Shown: in pieces, positions 59,106 to 64,000 of the stretch
Position numbering within the stretch: position 1 is the stretch's first letter
Layout: the number at the start of each line of letters is the position of its first letter
Assembly (NCBI GenBank): GCA_003952965.2
Contig: CM025854.1
Span: 8,691,845-8,755,844 of the forward strand
Reading direction: 5' to 3'
DNA from: Morella rubra
Taxonomy: Eukaryota; Streptophyta; Magnoliopsida; Fagales; Myricaceae
Length of the DNA: 64,000 nt
Translations under genes and position numbers: made by a program
Notes under the pieces: model-generated
What the model was told of the DNA's origin: nothing
The model's input: only the letters and a program-made list of their open reading frames with translations
Database searches by the model: none

Positions 59106-62100
59106 CTATTCCTTCTGGAAGAAAGAGAGAACAAGATCTGTATGTACAGAAAATAGTTGCGTGTCCACAAAATGCTGCTTGGGATGATAGAGAGAGGGAA
59201 CACAAAAATTAGTAAGTTTTCTTCCATTGTAAGAGCATTAAGAGTAAGGACTTCAACAAGGTGCAAAAAGGATAAACAAAATAGTGATTGTCAGCAGTGT
59301 CCTGAACAATTAACTTGACAAAAACCTCATGTCTTCGATATAACATCCTAAAATTATATGAAGTTAAACGGATATAATGGTTCTATGCTCAATGCTGATT
59401 CTGGGCCCTAGGTACAAAAGATGCCTTCTCATGTATTTTAAGACTTTTGCTTGATTAAGAACTCGTGCACTCCTATAGGGGGTGGAAGTTCCACTTGACT
59501 TAGAGTCGAGGGTTCATTTTTAGATTTTAGCCTTTTTTTTTCTTCTCGACATAATCTTACACAACAAACACAGAAGCAAATGCTGTGATACACAAGCATA
59601 GACGGAAAAATGCTATGATCCACAAATGTGGAGGAAAAGACTAGGAATCCCTGATTTAACCCCTCAGCAAGTTCATTCCTCAAAATGTCAGGCAGCAATA
59701 AAATGGCTTACAAGAACTAGTGTAAATCATGTTGGATGATAGGAAAACAAACCTTCATAAATGGTCGATCACGGCTAGGGAATGAGTCAATGAAACTCTC
59801 CTTCAAAAGCAATGATACCTACGAAGTAGAAGCAATTTAGTGTCATATCTCCAGCAATATAATTTGTAGTTTGATAAAAGAGGTCAATGTGATCAAGCAA
59901 CTGTTTGCTACTCATAATTGCAAGTGAAATCATCATTCGGTTCTGCATCAATATTCATAAGCTTGCAGGGTAAGGAAGTCCTTGGCCCTTGCCCCTCTCC
60001 CAGCTTGCGCCAGGAAGGCGAGAGAAGCTTTGCCTCCTTCCGCCAGTCCTCCCCTCCCTGGTCAGTCACCGGCTGGTCAGGTGGTGTATATATTCTCGCT
60101 GTCTCTTTGTTATTTCGTGTTTGTGTTTTGATTTTCATGTGGGAATTCTCTCCGGCTGGGACTAACAGCCGTTCGTCAACTTTGGTGCTCACCGATTGAC
60201 ACGCACTATCGGACAGGCTTAAGTGGCCATGAATCCATGATGCTAGGCGTGTTTTGCATGTCGATGCCGGCATATGTGGACCCACACACCCTTCCAGGTG
60301 TGCATGGATGTCACGCGTGCACCATCATGATGAATCCTGCCTATTGGTCCTTCGCCTTTTGCCAAGAGGCCCCTTTTTGTGCCCCCCTTTTGCTGGTGCT
60401 AGCATGGACGTCTACTTGGGGGAGTGAGATTGAGGTGCCTGACTTACATCCTCTCCGCCGGTGACCGACTCTTGCTCTACAGCATTTGAAAGTTTAGGTT
60501 CAAGTAGTTGGGCCTAAGTATGGTGGTTGGGCCATTTAGGTCAGTTGGTTGTGGAGTTTATGGTTTGTTGCCCCTTGGGCCTTTGTCTATGTTGTAATGG
60601 GCTGTAAGGCCTAGGGGTGAACAACCGAAAATCCGATCCGGTTTTTGGATCAGAAATCCGGTCCGTCGGATTGGATTTCCAGTTGTACTTAAAATTAAGG
60701 ACCAGTCCGGTTGGACCACTTAAGTGGTCCGGACCGGTTTCTCTTTTTTTTTTTTTTTTTTTTTAAGCTTTTTTTTTTTTTTTTTTTTTTATTTTTTTTT
60801 AGTTGTTAAAAAAAAAACTTAAACCATAAGTCAAAAAAAAAAAGTACAAAAAAAAAGTGTAAAAAAAGTGTTATGTTTGTATTAAAAAAAGTAAAAAAAT
60901 ATATTTATTAATTATATTAAGAAATCCGGTCCGGTCCGGTCCATGACCGGATCCCAAAAGGCATGGACCGGACCGGATATAACCGATTTTACAAATCCGG
61001 TCCGACCAGACCGGATTTGGACCACTAAGACAACAAATCCGGTCCGGTCCGGTCTGGTTTTGTGGTCCGGTTCAGTTTGCGGTCCGGTTTTGTGCAGCCC
61101 TAGTAAGCCCCCCCCATTGTCTTGTGGCTGGCCCTTGTGGCCCATTTGTGTTAAGTGCCATGTTTTGTAATTTGCATCACTTTGGAATAATGTTATCATT
61201 TTGCCAAGGAAAAAAAAATACGAATAGTGGAAAAATTAATCTTCAGTTTCAGTGATCTGCTAAATCCCTCCATTAATTCTTATCATATTTGCTGCATAAA
61301 TTTCTACTTGTTATCCCATTTATCTAGGTACTTCTACTTCCATCTACCACTTAATATCTGATCCAGACTATGAAAATATGTTCAACATCTTTCATAGAAG
61401 GTAATGATCTCCACTGCGAGTATATTAGTCTAGTTTTTCTACTATAAAATAAACAGAAAAATTTATGTTTAGCAGATGCCACCAACTATTAGAAGCCATG
61501 CAAATCAAGATTGCCGAACATTTCTATTTCAACAGAATACAAACCTTATCATCGTTGGACTGCACATTTGTAATTGTGTGCGACCGGAGCTTAGAGCAAA
61601 GAGAGTCCAAGTATGACCTTAACACCGCTAGAAAACTCTTGGCTGCTTCGACCTACATATGATGTGAACAGGAGTGAACATAGCACTACAATTATAGCTG
61701 CTACATCATTAAAAGGACAGAATCTCATCTGAACTAGAAACAATATGGAAGATTGGACGATTAATTGATATGAAATGAAGCATGATAATTCGTCCAGGCT
61801 TAATCAAAGCACTGTTAATTCGTCCAGAACTTAATCAAAGCACTGTTAATTCGTCCAGGCTTAACAATCGTCCATGCCAACTACGGTATTTAAATGAAGA
61901 TAAGAAACTAATCATTTAAAGAAAAAAAAAACAAGGCGGGTGAAAGTGAAATTCTGTACTTGAACAAATAGAGATTATTTATGTTGCAAATAATCAACTA
62001 ATATGGGCACAGAGACGCAGTATCAAAGGCAAAAGCTGCCAAAGAATAACAAATCTTATAGAACACCCAAGAGGTTGGCTTGTACCTAAGGGATAAGGCC

Positions 62101-63941
62101 TAAGGGAGGGTTTGGTAGTTAGAGGTTATGAGTTAGAGCCTCCATGGGTGATGATGCGATGGAAATGAGACTCATGCCCATATTCCACCCAACTTGTCTC
62201 TTACCACTGCGCCTCTGGTAGAGCTGGGTCAAGCTATAGCACAAGCCGTCCTGAGGGAGTGCTTGAGGACCCTCCAATAGAACCCACTTAGCAGGCTCTT
62301 TGTGGACCCGTCTAGGGCACTTGTTCCCCAATGGATTAAAGTGTTACCATAGACAATGGAATAATCACAGGGATCACCTACAGGCATTCTTTGTGGTTTG
62401 TGATGGGATAAGAACATCCACTTTTTGCAACTATGTAAGAGGTCAAATCAATTAAGGGTGCAGATCCACAAACAAAGCACACTGATAGTTGTGATCACCA
62501 ATCTCATGTAGTGTTAGTGGGAAAGACAAAGATATGGCGAAAACCATAATGAAGCGATAGCAGCGAGAAAGCAGACTTCAGAATCGGCTGAACCAAGTAC
62601 AACAATGGTAGTCAACTACAGTAAGAGTGCTTCGGTTCTCAAGGAAACATCACGAAAAGAGCTGCTATAATCTTTCTAAACAATCTTACTGTAATTCCAA
62701 AAATTCAAAACAATATAATTCAGAAATACCAGGTTCTGCCAATAGGTTCTTTCAAATATAATGAGCGGAAGCCTCTTTAGAATCCTACAAACAAGGGCTT
62801 CCCCCAGCCTGCTATTCATTAATAACACCAACATCTTGCAAGAACTTGAGAAAAAAATGGAGATTTTGCCCAGAGGTGGAAGGTGTGAAGGAACAGTAAG
62901 GATAAGACAGATCAGGCTGAATAGCATACCTGCACATCTGTGCAGTCATAGACTGGTCGTTTCCTTCCTAAATAGCTTTCTCCGACAAGCTTTGCATGGT
63001 AAGGGCTTAAGGAGGAAAGTAGCTCCTTTTGTTGTGGTAGTTGAGGTATTGATGATGACTTCACCTAATTGCACCATGCAAATAGGTTAGATAACTTTGG
63101 CTACAAAGTGTAAGGGAAACGATGGTTAAAATAACTGACTCAATATCATGGAACTGTAGAGTTAAAAGCAGCTACTGTAGACGCAAAAAAAAAAAAAAAA
63201 CAGGGCACAGTTATTGTAAAGAGTGGCCATCCAAGGTAACATACAGAGTATTTTGGAAGAGAGAGAAGGGGAGGAGAGAAAAGAGTGGGGGGGGGGGGGG
63301 TGCATGCACTTAAACTGAAATTTGGCCCTTTATATTTGCTGTCCAAGATCACATTGCCTTTTCCCTTGTATCAGCTTTCATGAGTAACCAAACATCAAAC
63401 CATTTGACATTATATTGAAACTCAAAACCGCAATACAATCTCCTGAACCTACTTTAAGATCAATGGGCCTGTTATCTTCAAGTTAGACCGGTTCAAGGAG
63501 AAATAATGTACACCGTAAAGTTCATTACAAGCAACTAACTGCTAGCGAAACATTAGCAATGATTATTGAAAATAGTTACAATCTTCAGCCGGAGACAAGA
63601 ATGAGCGAAGCTAGTTTTAAGAGCATGCCTTACTAAAATAGGGGGTTTAGAGTTTATAAGTGAAGGCGAGCACAACTATATATTTCATATCCTCCCTATC
63701 ACTAAGGCAGGTATTCTTTTTTCTGCCTCGTCTAATGGCCAAATTACTCCAGAAAAAGAAAAGGGAAGGACAGAGAAATTGGACAACGCATAATTCAACT
63801 AGCACTCAATAAAGTCAAAAAGAGGCGCCCAAATCTTAAAATTCCTTGAGAAAAAAAAAAAACCTGGTTCTTGTTGATATCAACCAGAATTGCATTAGTC
63901 AACTTCGACTGTACTTCATTGGTTCTGTTCTTTACACCAAC
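59106..63941 (-). CDS. DENN-domain protein, C-terminal exons (gene continues past right edge)
   Basis: Five exons, all phase 0: 63941-63864 (VGVKNRTNEV..DINKNQ), 63064-62930 (SPYHAKLVGESYLGRKRPVY), 61652-61545 (FLAVLRSYLDSLCSKLRSHT), 59818-59753 (VSLLLKESFIDSFPSRDRPF) and 59174-59106 (HFVDTQLFSVHTDLVLSFFQ, K, E, stop). They give 151 residues ending a cDENN/dDENN region; the SRDRPF and FVDTQLF blocks match the end of the dDENN part. It resembles plant DENN (AEX-3)-type proteins such as those of Arabidopsis At5g35560 and At2g20320 (from memory). DENN proteins act as exchange factors for Rab GTPases in membrane traffic. All donors and acceptors are GT-AG and no defect is seen. The 1.7-kb intron 59819-61544 holds a hAT and other repeat DNA; the intron 61653-62929 holds a tandem repeat; the intron 63065-63863 has A and G homopolymers. 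Confidence 0.87.
59930..61217 (+). mobile_element. Probable 3' end of a retroelement in a DENN intron
   Basis: GC-richer DNA unlike the rest of the intron, ending gttatcattttgccaagg followed by an A run (61208-61217), as a LINE 3' end would. No coding domain or target duplication was found, and the left boundary is a guess based on the composition change. It contains the hAT at 60612-61102. Confidence 0.3.
60612..61102. mobile_element. 491-bp non-autonomous hAT with CCGGTCCGG motif array
   Basis: Flanks GTAAGGCC (60604-60611) and GTAAGCCC (61103-61110) agree at 7 of 8 sites. The ends are TAGGGGTGAACAACCG and, inverted, TAGGGCTGCACAAAACCG. Both subterminal regions repeat atccggtccgg or its complement many times; the middle is T- and A-rich. 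Confidence 0.9.
61787..61870. repeat. ~30-bp tandem repeat, 2.7 copies
   Basis: The unit aattcgtccaggcttaatca aagcactgtt starts at 61787, 61817 and 61848, with only small changes. It lies in an intron of the DENN gene. Confidence 0.9.
61871..62929. other. DENN intron DNA, nothing firm recognised
   Basis: The 62117-62420 part is more GC-rich and has overlapping minus frames without a domain, possibly an old repeat. A minus-strand segment near 62730-62800 looks exon-like (FERTYWQNL before a GT) but is bypassed by the phase-0 join of the flanking DENN exons. Confidence 0.4.
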
Positions 63942-64000
63942 CTGCATAAGAAAGTTAAGTTAGTAATCAATTAGTAATCAATCAGAGGCCAGAAATAGTA

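Noticed and set aside
59908-60285. 125-codon minus-strand frame
   Set aside because: Lies in repeat DNA within a DENN intron, lacks a recognisable domain and overlaps an equally long frame on the other strand.
62676-62927. Possible extra DENN exon (FERTYWQNL before GT)
   Set aside because: The exons on either side join in phase 0 and continue a familiar protein sequence without it.
1-64000. A new defence, toxin or biosynthetic system
   Set aside because: All well-supported coding sequences fall in known plant gene families or mobile elements; no unexplained conserved gene cluster was seen.

Overview
The window reads as nuclear DNA of a flowering plant, probably a woody dicot or magnoliid with a repeat-rich genome. 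Genes are split by GT-AG introns, the intergenic DNA is AT-rich, plant families are present (GRF, DYW-type PPR, NDL, DENN), and plant transposons are nested several layers deep. There is no bacterial, viral or organellar gene organisation, and I found no tRNA, rRNA or CRISPR array.

Layout. 0-7 kb: a complete growth-regulating factor (GRF) gene on the minus strand with a visible miR396 target site, flanked by foldback elements and MITEs. 7.2-17.7 kb: a decayed PHOSPHO1/PECP1-type HAD phosphatase gene on the minus strand. One of its introns holds a Copia element with matching 5-bp target duplications, and that Copia is itself split by a 3.6-kb LTR-like unit. 18.4-27.6 kb: a Gypsy relative with gag and protease but no recognisable polymerase, one LTR of which is split by a 4.7-kb hAT transposon with a nearly complete transposase. 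27.6-31.5 kb: remains of a Tat-type Gypsy (antisense ORF plus LTR) and a ~113-bp minisatellite. 31.9-35.1 kb: a hAT fragment and AT-rich DNA.

35.4-54.1 kb: exons of one NDL (N-MYC downregulated-like) gene, dispersed over 18.7 kb. Between its first exon and the rest lie a Reina-like Gypsy carrying a hAT, and a DYW-type PPR gene broken by a solo LTR. Further along, an L1 LINE sits in an NDL intron and a short hAT sits inside an NDL exon, so the locus is a pseudogene. A second, deletion-riddled copy of the NDL tail follows at 54.4-54.9 kb. 55-58.3 kb is MITEs and a fifth hAT. 59.1-63.9 kb holds the last five recognisable exons of a DENN-domain gene on the minus strand, which continues past the right edge.

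The genes do not form a pathway. The theme is a once gene-bearing region taken apart by nested insertions. Two of the five host loci (GRF, DENN) look functional; three (HAD phosphatase, NDL, PPR) are broken. Six insertions have recognisable target duplications in or beside host exons or in other elements, so their order can be partly reconstructed. I did not find a convincing new biological system. The strangest signal is a pair of tandem duplications whose second copy differs from the first mostly by clean short deletions.
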